A stretch of 64,000 nt of DNA from Candidatus Solirubrobacter pratensis (lineage in GTDB: Bacteria; Actinomycetota; Thermoleophilia; Solirubrobacterales; Solirubrobacteraceae): NCBI RefSeq assembly GCF_000425945.1, contig NZ_AUEK01000006.1:496001-560000 (forward strand), in the 5' to 3' direction. A program made the position numbers and the translations under genes. Below are positions 1 to 8,656 of this stretch, piece by piece (position 1 is the first letter of the stretch; each line of letters begins with the position of its first letter). The notes under the pieces are model-generated. The model was not told where the DNA came from and searched no databases. It saw only the letters and a program-made list of their open reading frames with translations.

Positions 1-2
1 CG

Positions 3-1526
3 CACGACGCCCAGACCGCGGCGCTGGCCGCGCGCTACGGCGCGCGCTACATCGCGCACGGGGCGCCGCGCGGGTTGAACGCCGCGCGCAACACCGCGAT
101 CGATGCGGCAGCAGGCGAGCTCGTGTGCTTCCTCGACGACGACGTCGAGGTCTGGCCCGGCTGGCTCGACGCGCTGCTCGCCGGCGTGGCCGCCGCGCCG
201 GAGCACGGCGTGTTCGGCGGCCCGATCCGCGCGCGCCTTGAGGGCTCGCGGCTGCGCTCGTGCGGGCGCGAGCCGCTGCCGGTGACGACACTCGACCTCG
301 GCGCCGCGGACACCGACGCCGAGTTCGCCTGGGGCGCGAACCTGACGCTGCGCCGCGGCGCGCTGGAGCTGACCGGGCGCTTCGAGGAGGCGCTCGACCT
401 CTACGGCGACGAGGAGGACTGGCAGCGGCGCTTCAAGGCGGCGGGAGGCCGCGTGCGCTACGTCGCGGGCGCCGGCGTCGACCATCGCCGCACCGGCCGC
501 GACGCGCGTGTGGCCGGGCTGTCGCGCTCCGCGTTCCTGCGCGGCCGCAACTCGCGCCGCTATGACGTGCGCAAGGGCGTCGCGCCGTCGCCGGCGGCCG
601 AGCTGGGTACGCTGGCCGGCTGCCTCTGGCACATCGTGCGCCGCCGGTGCGGGACGGGGATCGTGCTGACGGCGCTGACCGCCGGGCGGCTGGCGGAGAT
701 GCTCGATCTCGCGCCGTTGCCGCCGAACGCCGCCGACCCCGTGTATCTGTCGGGGCGCTCGGGGACGCTCGGGCGCCGCTCGGCGCTGGCGGGCGCGGTC
801 CGCGACGCGCGGGCGGGGCTGCTCGCGCTGCCGGCCCGGGCGCGGGTGCGGCACGCGGCGCGGCGGGCGCCGCGGCGGCGGGTGCACGTGGTCGGCGTCG
901 CGCGCGCGGAGCACCTGCGGACGGTCGCGCGGCTGCGCGCGGAGCTGCTGCGCTCGAGCCACGACGTCGCGCTGCACCTTGCGCCGCCGGCGCCTGGCGC
1001 GGGCAAGTGGACCAACATCAACGCGGCGCTCGCCGCCGCGCCGCTCGGCGATGCGGACTGGCTACTGATCGTCGACGACGACGTCGCGCTCCCGCGCGGG
1101 TTCCTCGACCGCTTCCTGCTGCTGTGCGAGCGCTTCGGCTTCGAGCTCGCGCAGCCGGCGCACGCGTTCGCGTCGCACGCCGCGTGGGACGTGACGCGGC
1201 GGCGGCCGGGCGTGCTCGCGCACCGGACGCGGTTCGTCGAGATCGGTCCCGTGACGGCGCTGTCGGCGCGCGCGGCGGCGGTCCTGCTGCCGTTCCCGGA
1301 CCTGCGCATGGGCTGGGGCCTCGACGCCCGCTGGAGCGCGCTCGCCGCCGAGCACGGCTGGCCCATCGGCGTGATCGACGCGACGCCGGTCCGCCACCTG
1401 CGGCCCGTCGCCGGCGACTACCCGCGCGACGCGGCGATCGCCGAGGCGGAGGCGTTCCTGGACGGCCGCGCGTACGTCACGCGCGTCGAGGCGGCCGAGG
1501 TGCTCGAGGAGCACCGCTCGCTGTGA
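3..1526 (+). CDS. Tandem-domain family 2 glycosyltransferase, 5' end outside window
   Basis: The frame is open from base 3, so the start lies upstream. The visible part begins within a GT2 fold: an AARN...GE..CFLDDD stretch (DDD near visible residues 45-47) is the nucleotide-sugar/metal motif of GT-A enzymes, and a GDEEDW motif follows near residue 135. A second GT-A-like half starts near residue 290, with its own LLIVDDDV motif near 358 and a GWGLDARW stretch near 435. The likely role is addition of sugars to an exopolysaccharide or lipid-linked glycan on the cytoplasmic face of the membrane, since two GT4 genes follow in the same direction. Substrate unknown. The half-to-half duplication is direct from the sequence; the function is inferred from the fold. 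Confidence 0.85.
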   Translation, partial: HDAQTAALAARYGARYIAHGAPRGLNAARNTAIDAAAGELVCFLDDDVEVWPGWLDALLAGVAAAPEHGVFGGPIRARLEGSRLRSCGREPLPVTTLDLGAADTDAEFAWGANLTLRRGALELTGRFEEALDLYGDEEDWQRRFKAAGGRVRYVAGAGVDHRRTGRDARVAGLSRSAFLRGRNSRRYDVRKGVAPSPAAELGTLAGCLWHIVRRRCGTGIVLTALTAGRLAEMLDLAPLPPNAADPVYLSGRSGTLGRRSALAGAVRDARAGLLALPARARVRHAARRAPRRRVHVVGVARAEHLRTVARLRAELLRSSHDVALHLAPPAPGAGKWTNINAALAAAPLGDADWLLIVDDDVALPRGFLDRFLLLCERFGFELAQPAHAFASHAAWDVTRRRPGVLAHRTRFVEIGPVTALSARAAAVLLPFPDLRMGWGLDARWSALAAEHGWPIGVIDATPVRHLRPVAGDYPRDAAIAEAEAFLDGRAYVTRVEAAEVLEEHRSL

Positions 1527-1647
1527 AGCGCGGACCGCGCCCTGCGGCGCCCGGCGACTGCGCGGCGCCGCGCCGCGACCTCCGCGGCGCGCCGCCGCGC
1601 ATCGACCTCCGCGGCGCGCCGTCGCCTCGCGACTCTCGGGCCGCCGC

Positions 1648-2775
1648 ATGAGGGTCGCCGTGGTCGCCGAGTATTACCCCCGCCGCGCGGACCCGTCGCT
1701 CGGCGTCTGGGCGCATCGCCAGGCGCTCGCCGCGCGGGATGCCGGCGCCGACGTCGAAGTGCTGGTGCTGCATCGCCCCGTGCCGTCGCTCTCCGCGCTG
1801 CGCTCCGGCCGGCCACACGCGCTGCTCGAGCCGCTGCGGCAGCCGCTGCGCGGGCGCCTCGACGGGATCCGCGTCACGTACGTCCCGTTCCTCGCACCGC
1901 CGCGCCCGCGCTCGTACGCGGCCTGGGGCAAGTGGGCCGCGCCGTCGCTCGCCGCCGCCCTGCGGCGCCGTGGCCGGTTCGACCTCGTCCACGCGCACTA
2001 TGCCGCTCCCGCGGGCGACGCCGTGCGGCGCGCGCGCCCCGGGGTGCCGCTCGTGATCAGCGTCCACGGCGGCGACGTGCTCGGCGTCGCGGAGCGCTGG
2101 CCGGGCGGGCGCGACGCGGTGTCGCGCGCGTTCGGCGCCGCGCGGCTCGTGCTCGCCAACTCGGCCGCGATCGCGCAGCGCAGCCGCGCGCTCGGCGCCC
2201 GCGACGTGCGCGTCGTCCACCTCGGCGCGGACGTTCCCGCGACCGCGTCGGCCGGCACCGCGCTCGTCACGGTCGGGAACCTGATCGCGCGCAAGCGCCA
2301 CGCCGACGTCCTGCGCGCGCTCGGGCGCCTCGACGCGCCGCCGCCGTGGATCGTCGTCGGCGACGGACCGGAGCGGCCCGCGCTGGAGCGGCTCGCCGCC
2401 GAGCTCGGCGTCGCCGCCGAGTTCCGCGGCCGGCTCGCTCCCGCCGAGGCGCTGCGCGTCTCCCAGAGCGCGGGCGCGTTCGTGCTCCCCAGCGCCGAGG
2501 AGGCGTTCGGCGTCGCCTACATCGAGGCGATGGCCGCCGGCGTGCCCGCGATCGGCGCCCGCGGAGAGCCCGGGCCCGAGGAGATCGCCGCGTCCGGCGG
2601 CGGGATGACGCTCGTCCCGCCGGGCGACGCCGAGGCGCTCGCCGCAGCGATCCGCACCGTGCTGGCGGACCGCCAGGCGCTCGGCGCCGCCGCGCGCGCG
2701 AACGTGGAGGCGAGCTTCACGTGGGAGGGCTGTGGCCGCGCGACGGTCGCGGCGTACGAGGAGGCGCTGCGATGA
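1648..2775 (+). CDS. Family 4 glycosyltransferase (GT-B fold)
   Basis: A 375-aa GT-B protein. The N-terminal acceptor half starts AVVAEYYPR and contains a VHAHYA motif near residue 118. The donor half has a VTVGNLIARKRH loop near 210 and the EX7E donor-binding signature EEAFGVAYIE near residues 284-293. It probably transfers a sugar from a nucleotide-sugar donor to a growing extracellular glycan. It lies 121 bp after the GT2 gene, and its TGA stop overlaps the ATG of the next glycosyltransferase by 4 bp, so the two are probably translationally coupled. Donor and acceptor cannot be read from the sequence. Confidence 0.9.
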   Translation: MRVAVVAEYYPRRADPSLGVWAHRQALAARDAGADVEVLVLHRPVPSLSALRSGRPHALLEPLRQPLRGRLDGIRVTYVPFLAPPRPRSYAAWGKWAAPSLAAALRRRGRFDLVHAHYAAPAGDAVRRARPGVPLVISVHGGDVLGVAERWPGGRDAVSRAFGAARLVLANSAAIAQRSRALGARDVRVVHLGADVPATASAGTALVTVGNLIARKRHADVLRALGRLDAPPPWIVVGDGPERPALERLAAELGVAAEFRGRLAPAEALRVSQSAGAFVLPSAEEAFGVAYIEAMAAGVPAIGARGEPGPEEIAASGGGMTLVPPGDAEALAAAIRTVLADRQALGAAARANVEASFTWEGCGRATVAAYEEALR

Positions 2776-3845
2776 AGGCGGCCCGCGCGCGCGACCCGCG
2801 GCCCGTCCTCTTCGTCACCAACCACGCCCCCGCGTTCCGCGTCGGCGCCTTCGCGGCCCTGCACGACCGCGAGAACGTCGTCTTCGCGCTGATCGGGGGC
2901 GGCGTCCGCCACGGCGGCGGCGCCGGGGGCGGCGAGCTGCCGTTCCCCGTCGTCCGGCCGCCCGAGCGCGGCGTCGCGCGGCTCGCCGCGTCCGGGCGCT
3001 TCCGTGCCGTCGTCGCCGGCCTCTCCGGCCGCGTCGCGCTGCCCGCCGCCTACGCGGGAGCGCGCGCCGCGCGCGTCCCCTTCGTCCTGTGGGCGACGAT
3101 CTGGCGCCACCCGCGCACGCCCGCCCACGCGGCGTCCTATCTGCCGCTGCGGCACATCTACCGGCACGCGGACGCGATCGCGACCTACGGGCCCCACGTC
3201 AGCGCCTACGTGCGCTCCAAGGGCGCCGCGCAGCCGATCTTCGAGGCGCCGCAGGCCGTCGACGCCGCCTTCTGGGAAAGCGCCGCCGCGCCAGATCGGC
3301 GGGCGCCGTTCCAGGCGCTGTTTGCAGGCCGGCTCGAAGGGGAAAAGGGGGTGTCGGTCCTTCTCCAGGCCTGGGGTGCCTCAGGTCTGCAGAAACCGGA
3401 AGGCGCGCTGGTCATGTGCGGTGACGGCCCGAACCGAGCCCGGGCCGTCGCCGCCGGCGCGCTGGCGCTGGGCCCGCGCGATCCCGTCCAACTGCGCAAC
3501 TCGTACGCGGGCAGCGACGTTGTGGTCGTACCGTCGGTCCCCACGCGCGACTTCCTGGAGCCATGGGGGCTGGTCGTCAACGAAGCCTTCCATCAGGGAG
3601 TTCCCGTGATCGCCACAGACGCCGTCGGAGCCGCCGCGGGCGGCCTGGTCCAGCACGAGCGCACCGGACTCGTCGTCCCCGCCGGCGACGCCGGCGCGCT
3701 CGCCGCCGCGCTGCGCCGCCTGCATGACGACGCGCCGCTGCGCGGGCGCCTCGGCGCCGCCGCGCGTGATGCCGTCAAGCCGTACTCCCAGCAGGCGTGG
3801 GCGGCCGGGATGTCGCGCGCGCTCGCCGCGGCGGAGCGCTGCTAG
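2772..3845 (+). CDS. Family 4 glycosyltransferase with a codon-usage mosaic
   Basis: The ATG at 2772 overlaps the previous stop (ATGA) and gives a 357-aa GT-B protein. The frame is open much further upstream, but that part only shadows the previous gene. FVTNHAPAFRVGAF opens the acceptor domain; FAGRLEGEKGVSVL near residue 180 and EPWGLVVNEAFHQGVPVI near 262 (the EX7E region) form the donor site. It should work with the two upstream transferases on the same glycan. Oddity: between about 3275 and 3640 the gene uses GAA, AAA, CCA, GTA, TTT, TCA and CAA codons that are nearly absent elsewhere in the gene and its neighbours, which suggests a recombined segment in the donor-binding domain. Confidence 0.88.
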   Translation: MKAARARDPRPVLFVTNHAPAFRVGAFAALHDRENVVFALIGGGVRHGGGAGGGELPFPVVRPPERGVARLAASGRFRAVVAGLSGRVALPAAYAGARAARVPFVLWATIWRHPRTPAHAASYLPLRHIYRHADAIATYGPHVSAYVRSKGAAQPIFEAPQAVDAAFWESAAAPDRRAPFQALFAGRLEGEKGVSVLLQAWGASGLQKPEGALVMCGDGPNRARAVAAGALALGPRDPVQLRNSYAGSDVVVVPSVPTRDFLEPWGLVVNEAFHQGVPVIATDAVGAAAGGLVQHERTGLVVPAGDAGALAAALRRLHDDAPLRGRLGAAARDAVKPYSQQAWAAGMSRALAAAERC

Positions 3846-3858
3846 CGTGATTGCGCCG

Positions 3859-4467
3859 ATGCGACGGACCATCTTCCTGGCCCTGCTCGCGACGCTCCTC
3901 CTCATGGTCCCCGCCGCCCGCGCGGCCGACCCGACCACGGTCATCAAGGACTGCGAGGACGACAGCGTGCTGCAAGGCTCGTACACGCTCTCGGAGCTGC
4001 GGCAGGCGCGCAGCCACCTCCCGAGCGACATCGACGAGTACTCCGACTGCCGTGACGTGCTCGGCCGCGCGATCGCGGCGAAGACGTCGACGCCGAGCTC
4101 CAACGGCGACAACAACGGTGGCGGCTCGAGCTCGGCCGGCGCAGGCGGCGGCGCAGGCGCAGGCGGCACCGGCGGCGGGACGAGCGGCGGCGCCGGCTCC
4201 GGCGCGTACACGCCGCCGATCAGGATCCTGCCCACCACGCCGCAGGACCACGCCGCGCTCACCCAGGCCGCCAAGCAGGGCGACCGGCCCGTGAGCCTCG
4301 ACGGCAAGGCCGTCATGCCCGGGGGGGCGTCGCGGCTGGCCGCCGAGGTCGGGCGCAACACGCTGCCCACGACGCTGGTGCTCGTGCTGATCATGTTGGC
4401 GCTGGCCGCCGTCCTCGGCGGCGGGCTGCGCATCCGCAACCGTGTCGTCACTCACCGGCAGCCGTAG
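3859..4467 (+). CDS. Small secreted/membrane-anchored protein with Gly-rich linker
   Basis: Not recognised as a named family. The ATG at 3859 gives 202 aa; an in-frame GTG at 3847 is an alternative. Residues 1-25 form a signal peptide (RRTIFLALLATLLLMVPAARA). An acidic region with two cysteines (DCEDD and YSDCRDV) follows, then about 45 residues rich in Gly, Ser and Ala. A hydrophobic segment near residues 170-190 (TTLVLVLIMLALAAVLGG) is followed by a basic tail. The topology suggests an extracytoplasmic domain tethered by a C-terminal membrane helix. The end overlaps the following polymerase/ligase-like gene by 26 bp, so an accessory role in glycan export or polymerisation is plausible but unproven. 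Confidence 0.72.
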   Translation: MRRTIFLALLATLLLMVPAARAADPTTVIKDCEDDSVLQGSYTLSELRQARSHLPSDIDEYSDCRDVLGRAIAAKTSTPSSNGDNNGGGSSSAGAGGGAGAGGTGGGTSGGAGSGAYTPPIRILPTTPQDHAALTQAAKQGDRPVSLDGKAVMPGGASRLAAEVGRNTLPTTLVLVLIMLALAAVLGGGLRIRNRVVTHRQP

Positions 4468-6529
4468 GACCTACGTCGCTCCGCGTGGCGGCCTGCGCCG
4501 CCGCGTCCGGCGGATCTCGATCCCGATTCCGGCCGAGTCGGGACCGGCGCTCGCGCTCGGCCTCGCCGCCGCGATCATGGCGTCGGCGTTCGTCGCCCGC
4601 GGCGGCTCCCAGCTCGAGCGCACGACGTGGACCGAGGTCGGCCTCATGCTCGGCGGCGCGGCGCTGGCGGCGCTCGCGCTCGTGCTGCCGCGCCGCGCCG
4701 GGACGCCGGAGCGCCTGCGCGGCGTCTGGGCGCTCACGGCGTTCGCGCTGCTCGCGGCCTTCACGACCGCGTCGCTGAACTGGTCCCTGACGCCCGACGA
4801 CTCCTGGCAGGAGTCCAGCCGCACGCTCGCCTACCTCGCCACGATGGTCGCCGGCGCCGCGCTCGCGCGCCTGGCCCCGCGGCGCTGGAGCGCGCTGCTG
4901 GGCGGCGTGCTGCTCGGCTCGCTGGTGATCGTCGGCTGGGCGCTGCTGACGAAGGTCTTCCCGGCCGCGCTCGCGCGTGACGAGCCGTTCGCGCGCCTGC
5001 GCCCGCCGTTCGACTACTGGAACAGCGTCGGGCTCGCCGCGGCGCTGATGATCCTGCCGCTGTTGTGGCTCGCCGTCCGGCGCTCCGGCCACGCCGCGAT
5101 CAACGCCCTCGCTTGGCCGGCCCTCGGACTGGCGATCGTCTGCATGCTGCTGTCCTACTCGCGCGGCGCGCTGCTGGCCACGGGCATCGCCCTCGCGCTG
5201 TGGCTGGCGATCGTGCCGCTGCGGCTCGCGTCGGTCGTCGTGATCGGCGCGGTGACCGCCGTCACCGTGCCCGTCGTCGCGTGGGCCTTCGCGCAGGACG
5301 GCCTCACGCTCGACAACCCGCCGCTTGCGCTGCGCGTGGACGCGGGCCTGGAGCTCGGCGCGCTCCTGCTGCTCCTGATCGTCGCGCTGCTCGTCGCCGG
5401 CCTGGCCGTCGGGTTCCTCTCCGCGCACCATCCGCCGGGGGAGCGCATGCGCGCCCGCGCGTCCCGCGTGCTCGTCGGCGCACTCGTGGTGGTGCCGGCG
5501 GTCGCGATCCTCATGCTCGCCAATGCGCCCGGCGGGATCGACGGCCAGGTCTCGAAGGCCTGGAAGCAGGCGACCGACCCGACCGCCAACACCCCGTCGA
5601 ACACGCCGTCGCGGCTGACGGCGACCTCTTCTGTGCGCTCGCGCTACTGGCGCGAGGCGCTCGACGTGCACGCCAGGAACCCGTGGCTGGGCGGCGGCGC
5701 CGGCTCCTACGGAACGCTGCGGCTGCGCTACCGCAAGAACGACATCGCCGTCCGTCACGCGCACGGCTACGTGGTGCAGACGCTCGCCGACCTCGGTTGG
5801 GCCGGGCTCGCGCTGTCGCTGCTCGCGACGTTCGCCTGGCTGTGGGCCGCGGCGCGCACGCTCGGCCTGCGCCGTCGCGACCGCGGACTCCCGTGGGACG
5901 CCGAGCGCGTCGCGATGGCCGCGGCCGCCGGCGTGGTGATCGTCTTCGGCGTGCACTCGGCGGTCGACTGGACCTGGTTCGTGCCGGGCAACATCGTGCC
6001 CGCGCTGCTGTGCGCGGGCTGGGTCGCGGCGCGCGGCCCGCTGCGCGAGCGCCTGTCCCCGCTCCCGGCCGAGCCGGAGCGCGTGCGCAACGCCGGTCCG
6101 CTCGCGGCCGGCGCGCTGGTCGCGGCGGTCGGCGTCGTCGCCGCCTACTCGGCGATCCAGCCGGTTCGCGCCGTGCACGCGGAGAACGCGTCCTACCAGC
6201 GGCTCGCCGAGGGCCAGCTTCCGCAGGCGATCTCGATCGCCCGGGTCGCGCACGAGCGCGACCCGCTGGCGCTCGATCCGCTGTTCGACATCGCCGCGCT
6301 CGAGCAGCAGCGCGGCAACAACACGGCGGCCCGCTCCGAGCTCGAGGCGGCCGTCCACCTCGAGCCCGCCAACCCGGAGCCGTGGCGGCGGTTGGGCGAG
6401 TTCCGCCGCAAGGCGCTGCACGACCCGAAGAGCGCGTTGGAGGCCTACCAGGCGGCGTACTTCCTCGATCCGCACTCCGTCCAGAGCGTGGAAGACCTCG
6501 TGGTCGTCTCGCGCGAAGCGGCGAAGTGA
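4442..6529 (+). CDS. O-antigen ligase/polymerase-like membrane protein with TPR tail
   Basis: A 695-aa polytopic protein with a GTG start at 4442 inside the previous gene. About a dozen hydrophobic segments span residues 30-560. The central LLSYSRGALLA motif and the periplasmic stretch with WLGGGAGSYG and HAHGYVVQTLADLGWAGL (near 415-455) are typical of the O-antigen ligase / Wzy polymerase superfamily. The last about 110 residues (from HAENASYQRLAEGQLPQAI) are soluble and read as two or three TPR-like repeats, an architecture seen in Gram-positive ligase-like proteins. It probably polymerises or transfers the glycan made by the upstream glycosyltransferases on the outer face of the membrane. 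Confidence 0.85.
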   Translation: MSSLTGSRRTYVAPRGGLRRRVRRISIPIPAESGPALALGLAAAIMASAFVARGGSQLERTTWTEVGLMLGGAALAALALVLPRRAGTPERLRGVWALTAFALLAAFTTASLNWSLTPDDSWQESSRTLAYLATMVAGAALARLAPRRWSALLGGVLLGSLVIVGWALLTKVFPAALARDEPFARLRPPFDYWNSVGLAAALMILPLLWLAVRRSGHAAINALAWPALGLAIVCMLLSYSRGALLATGIALALWLAIVPLRLASVVVIGAVTAVTVPVVAWAFAQDGLTLDNPPLALRVDAGLELGALLLLLIVALLVAGLAVGFLSAHHPPGERMRARASRVLVGALVVVPAVAILMLANAPGGIDGQVSKAWKQATDPTANTPSNTPSRLTATSSVRSRYWREALDVHARNPWLGGGAGSYGTLRLRYRKNDIAVRHAHGYVVQTLADLGWAGLALSLLATFAWLWAAARTLGLRRRDRGLPWDAERVAMAAAAGVVIVFGVHSAVDWTWFVPGNIVPALLCAGWVAARGPLRERLSPLPAEPERVRNAGPLAAGALVAAVGVVAAYSAIQPVRAVHAENASYQRLAEGQLPQAISIARVAHERDPLALDPLFDIAALEQQRGNNTAARSELEAAVHLEPANPEPWRRLGEFRRKALHDPKSALEAYQAAYFLDPHSVQSVEDLVVVSREAAK

Positions 6530-6542
6530 GCTGCGTCCCCCT

Positions 6543-7130
6543 CTAGCGAGAGGCGCGCGCCACGAGCATTCCGCGCACCCGCCGCACGCTGAGGTCGCTG
6601 AAGCCTGCGTGCTCGAGCGCCGCGGTCAGCGACGTGCGCGTGAAGAAGCGCACGTGCTGGCCGAGCGGGTCGAAGTGGGCGTCGAAGCGCGTGAGCGCGA
6701 TCGCGGCGGCCTGGACGCGGCCGTGGTACGGGACGGTGAGCAGGACGCGCCCGTGGCGTTTGAGGACGCGCCGGACCTCGAGCAGCGCGTGTCCGGCGTC
6801 CGGGATGTGCTCGAGCACCTCCGAGCACCACACGAGGTCGATCTCGCCGTGCCCGAGCGGGAGCGAGCCGTCGCGCTCGAGCACCCGCACGTCGGCGCCG
6901 GGCACGTTCGCCCGCGCTCGCGCGGCCGCCGCCTCGGCGATCTCGACGCCGACGGGCTCGGCGCCCGCGTCGCGCAGCGCGGCGAGGAAGCGCCCCGCGC
7001 CGCAACCGAGGTCGAGCACGCGCTCCCCCGGCCGCGTCTCGCCCAGCAGCAGTGCACGCCGGCGCTCCCACTCGTACGGCTCGGGATCGGCGGGCGCGTC
7101 GGCCCAGAACGACTCGTAGAACTCGCGCAC
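6543..7130 (-). CDS. Class I SAM-dependent methyltransferase
   Basis: The Rossmann methyltransferase core is clear: VLDLGCGAGRF (motif I, SAM binding), the acidic loop VGVEIAE, then LVWCSEVLEHIPD (motif IV) and RVLLTVPYHG. I place the start at a GTG at 7130, 13 bp after the stop of the upstream membrane-protein gene. That gives 195 aa beginning VREFYESFW, which matches the usual N-terminus of this group; an in-frame ATG at 7217 would overlap the upstream gene by 74 bp. It converges on the polymerase-like gene with a 13-bp gap. It is next to glycan genes, so a sugar or lipid substrate is possible but not shown. Confidence 0.85.
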   Translation of the reverse strand: MREFYESFWADAPADPEPYEWERRRALLLGETRPGERVLDLGCGAGRFLAALRDAGAEPVGVEIAEAAAARARANVPGADVRVLERDGSLPLGHGEIDLVWCSEVLEHIPDAGHALLEVRRVLKRHGRVLLTVPYHGRVQAAAIALTRFDAHFDPLGQHVRFFTRTSLTAALEHAGFSDLSVRRVRGMLVARASR

Positions 7131-7143
7131 GGCCGCGGCGACG

Positions 7144-8619
7144 CTAGCGGATGTCCCACGGCGCGCAGATCTCGCTCGTGTCGAGCGTGGTGCGCCGCGC
7201 CCGCTCGCGCGCGACATTGAGGCCGAGGAAGCCGTCGCCGTCGCCCAGCCGCGCGCGGATCCGCTCCGCCGCGCAGCGCACGCGGGGGCGGCCGGAGAGC
7301 GCCGGCAGCGCGTCGGCGCTGAGGCCGGCGAGGTAGCCGGCGTCGACGCGACCGCTGTCGAGGTTGCGCTCGGCGATCCGCCGGTCGGGATCGGAGAGCG
7401 CGAACAGCAGGATCGCGGCGCCCGTGACCGCGACGGCCGCGCGCGGCAGCCAGGCGCCGCCGGTCGCGCCCGCGAGCATGACGAGCGCGAAGAGCGCGCC
7501 GAGCCAGAGCAGGATCGCGTCGGCGGTCAGGCGCAGGCGCGTGAAGCCGTAGGTCTGCTCGTACAGGCCGAGGCGGCGCAGCGCGGACGCGAGGACCACG
7601 AGCGCGAGCACGCACAGCGCGGCGAGCAGCGCGCGCAGCAGCCGACCGCCGTCGCGCGCCCAGCGCGTCGCGGCCACGATCACCGCGAGCGTGAGCGCGG
7701 CGACGACGAGCATCTGGGCGAACCCCGTGCGCGCGTACTCGGCGTAGGTCAGGCCGGCCGTCTCGAGCACGTGGCGGTTGCCGCCGAACAGCGTCGCGAG
7801 CTGGGTCGCCACGAACGCGGCGAGCACGGCGACGAGCGCGCAGAGCGGGAGCGCCCACTCCGTCCGGCCGAGCTGCAGCCGCGGGCCGCGCCGGACGCGC
7901 GGGCGGGCCCGCGCGGCGGCGTCGAGCACCGCGCCGCCGGCACCGGCCACCAGCAGCGCCACGGAGACGCGCGCCCCGGGCAGGTCGACGCCGCCGGACG
8001 GCACGACGCGGCCGAGCAGCTGGGCGAAGGCGGCGTCCGCGCTCAGCAGCAGCGGCACGACCAGCGCGAGCAGGCCGGCCGCGATCGCCGTCCCGCGCAG
8101 TGCGGGCAGGGCGCCGCGCACGTCGCCGCCGTCCCACGCCGCGCGGCCGGTTCGCCAGGCGCCCAGCGGCGCTCCCGTCGCGAGCGGCCGCACGCGACCA
8201 CACACGGCGAGCGCGGCGAACGCGGCGGCGAACGCGACCGCCGGCACGACGACCCACGTCGCGGCGCGCAGGACGGGGACGAACGCGAGCGCGGCGGCGA
8301 ACGCCCACCACACGCGCCGCCACGGGTCCCGCCGCGGCGACGGCGCCTGCTCGGCCGCGCGCAGGTCCAGCACCGGCGCGGCGGCCGGCACGGACGCCGG
8401 CGCCACCGCGCACCCGAGAGCGAGGAGCACGAGCGTCAGGCCGGCGCCCGCCGGCGGGCCGACCAGCGCGACGCCGGAGAGCGCGGCGAGGCCGAGCACG
8501 CCGCGCGCGGCGCGCGGGGAGATCGCGAAACCAGGCGGCTCGGCGGCCACCCCGTGGGGGTCGTCCGGGCGCGCGTCATCGTCGCCGGCGCGATCCGCCG
8601 GCCGCTGTTGCGGGTCCAT
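7144..8619 (-). CDS. DUF4173/DUF4153-type polytopic membrane protein
   Basis: A 491-aa protein with a cytoplasmic acidic N-terminus (DDDARPDDPHG), then about 10-12 hydrophobic segments from residue 38 to about 405, and a soluble C-terminal tail containing two cysteines. The signature LETAGLTYAEYARTGFAQML near residues 275-295, followed by RLRLTADAILLWLGALFAL, matches the DUF4153/DUF4173 family of uncharacterised membrane proteins, often found beside two-component systems. The start has a strong Shine-Dalgarno (AGGAGGT, 7 nt upstream). A histidine kinase/response regulator pair lies just upstream on the same strand, so it may belong to that regulon. Molecular function unknown. Confidence 0.8.
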   Translation of the reverse strand: MDPQQRPADRAGDDDARPDDPHGVAAEPPGFAISPRAARGVLGLAALSGVALVGPPAGAGLTLVLLALGCAVAPASVPAAAPVLDLRAAEQAPSPRRDPWRRVWWAFAAALAFVPVLRAATWVVVPAVAFAAAFAALAVCGRVRPLATGAPLGAWRTGRAAWDGGDVRGALPALRGTAIAAGLLALVVPLLLSADAAFAQLLGRVVPSGGVDLPGARVSVALLVAGAGGAVLDAAARARPRVRRGPRLQLGRTEWALPLCALVAVLAAFVATQLATLFGGNRHVLETAGLTYAEYARTGFAQMLVVAALTLAVIVAATRWARDGGRLLRALLAALCVLALVVLASALRRLGLYEQTYGFTRLRLTADAILLWLGALFALVMLAGATGGAWLPRAAVAVTGAAILLFALSDPDRRIAERNLDSGRVDAGYLAGLSADALPALSGRPRVRCAAERIRARLGDGDGFLGLNVARERARRTTLDTSEICAPWDIR

Positions 8620-8638
8620 CTCTACCTCCTGGTCGGGT

Positions 8639-8653
8639 CGCCCCCTGAGGGCG
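8639..8653 (-). terminator. Short hairpin after histidine kinase gene
   Basis: CGCCC-CCTGA-GGGCG forms a 5-bp G/C stem 4 nt beyond the kinase stop codon and 20 nt before the DUF4173 start. It has no T-run. It could attenuate read-through into the membrane-protein gene; the evidence is the symmetry alone. Confidence 0.35.
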
Positions 8654-8656
8654 CGG

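Noticed and set aside
4448..6475. Long antisense open frame (over 600 codons) opposite the O-antigen-ligase-like gene
   Set aside because: Arg/Gly/Ala-rich with no domain character. High GC3 leaves few stop codons on the opposite strand. The same holds for the long antisense frames over recQ (22425-24386), the secreted repeat protein (24458-27082), the M1 gene (41182-43482) and others.
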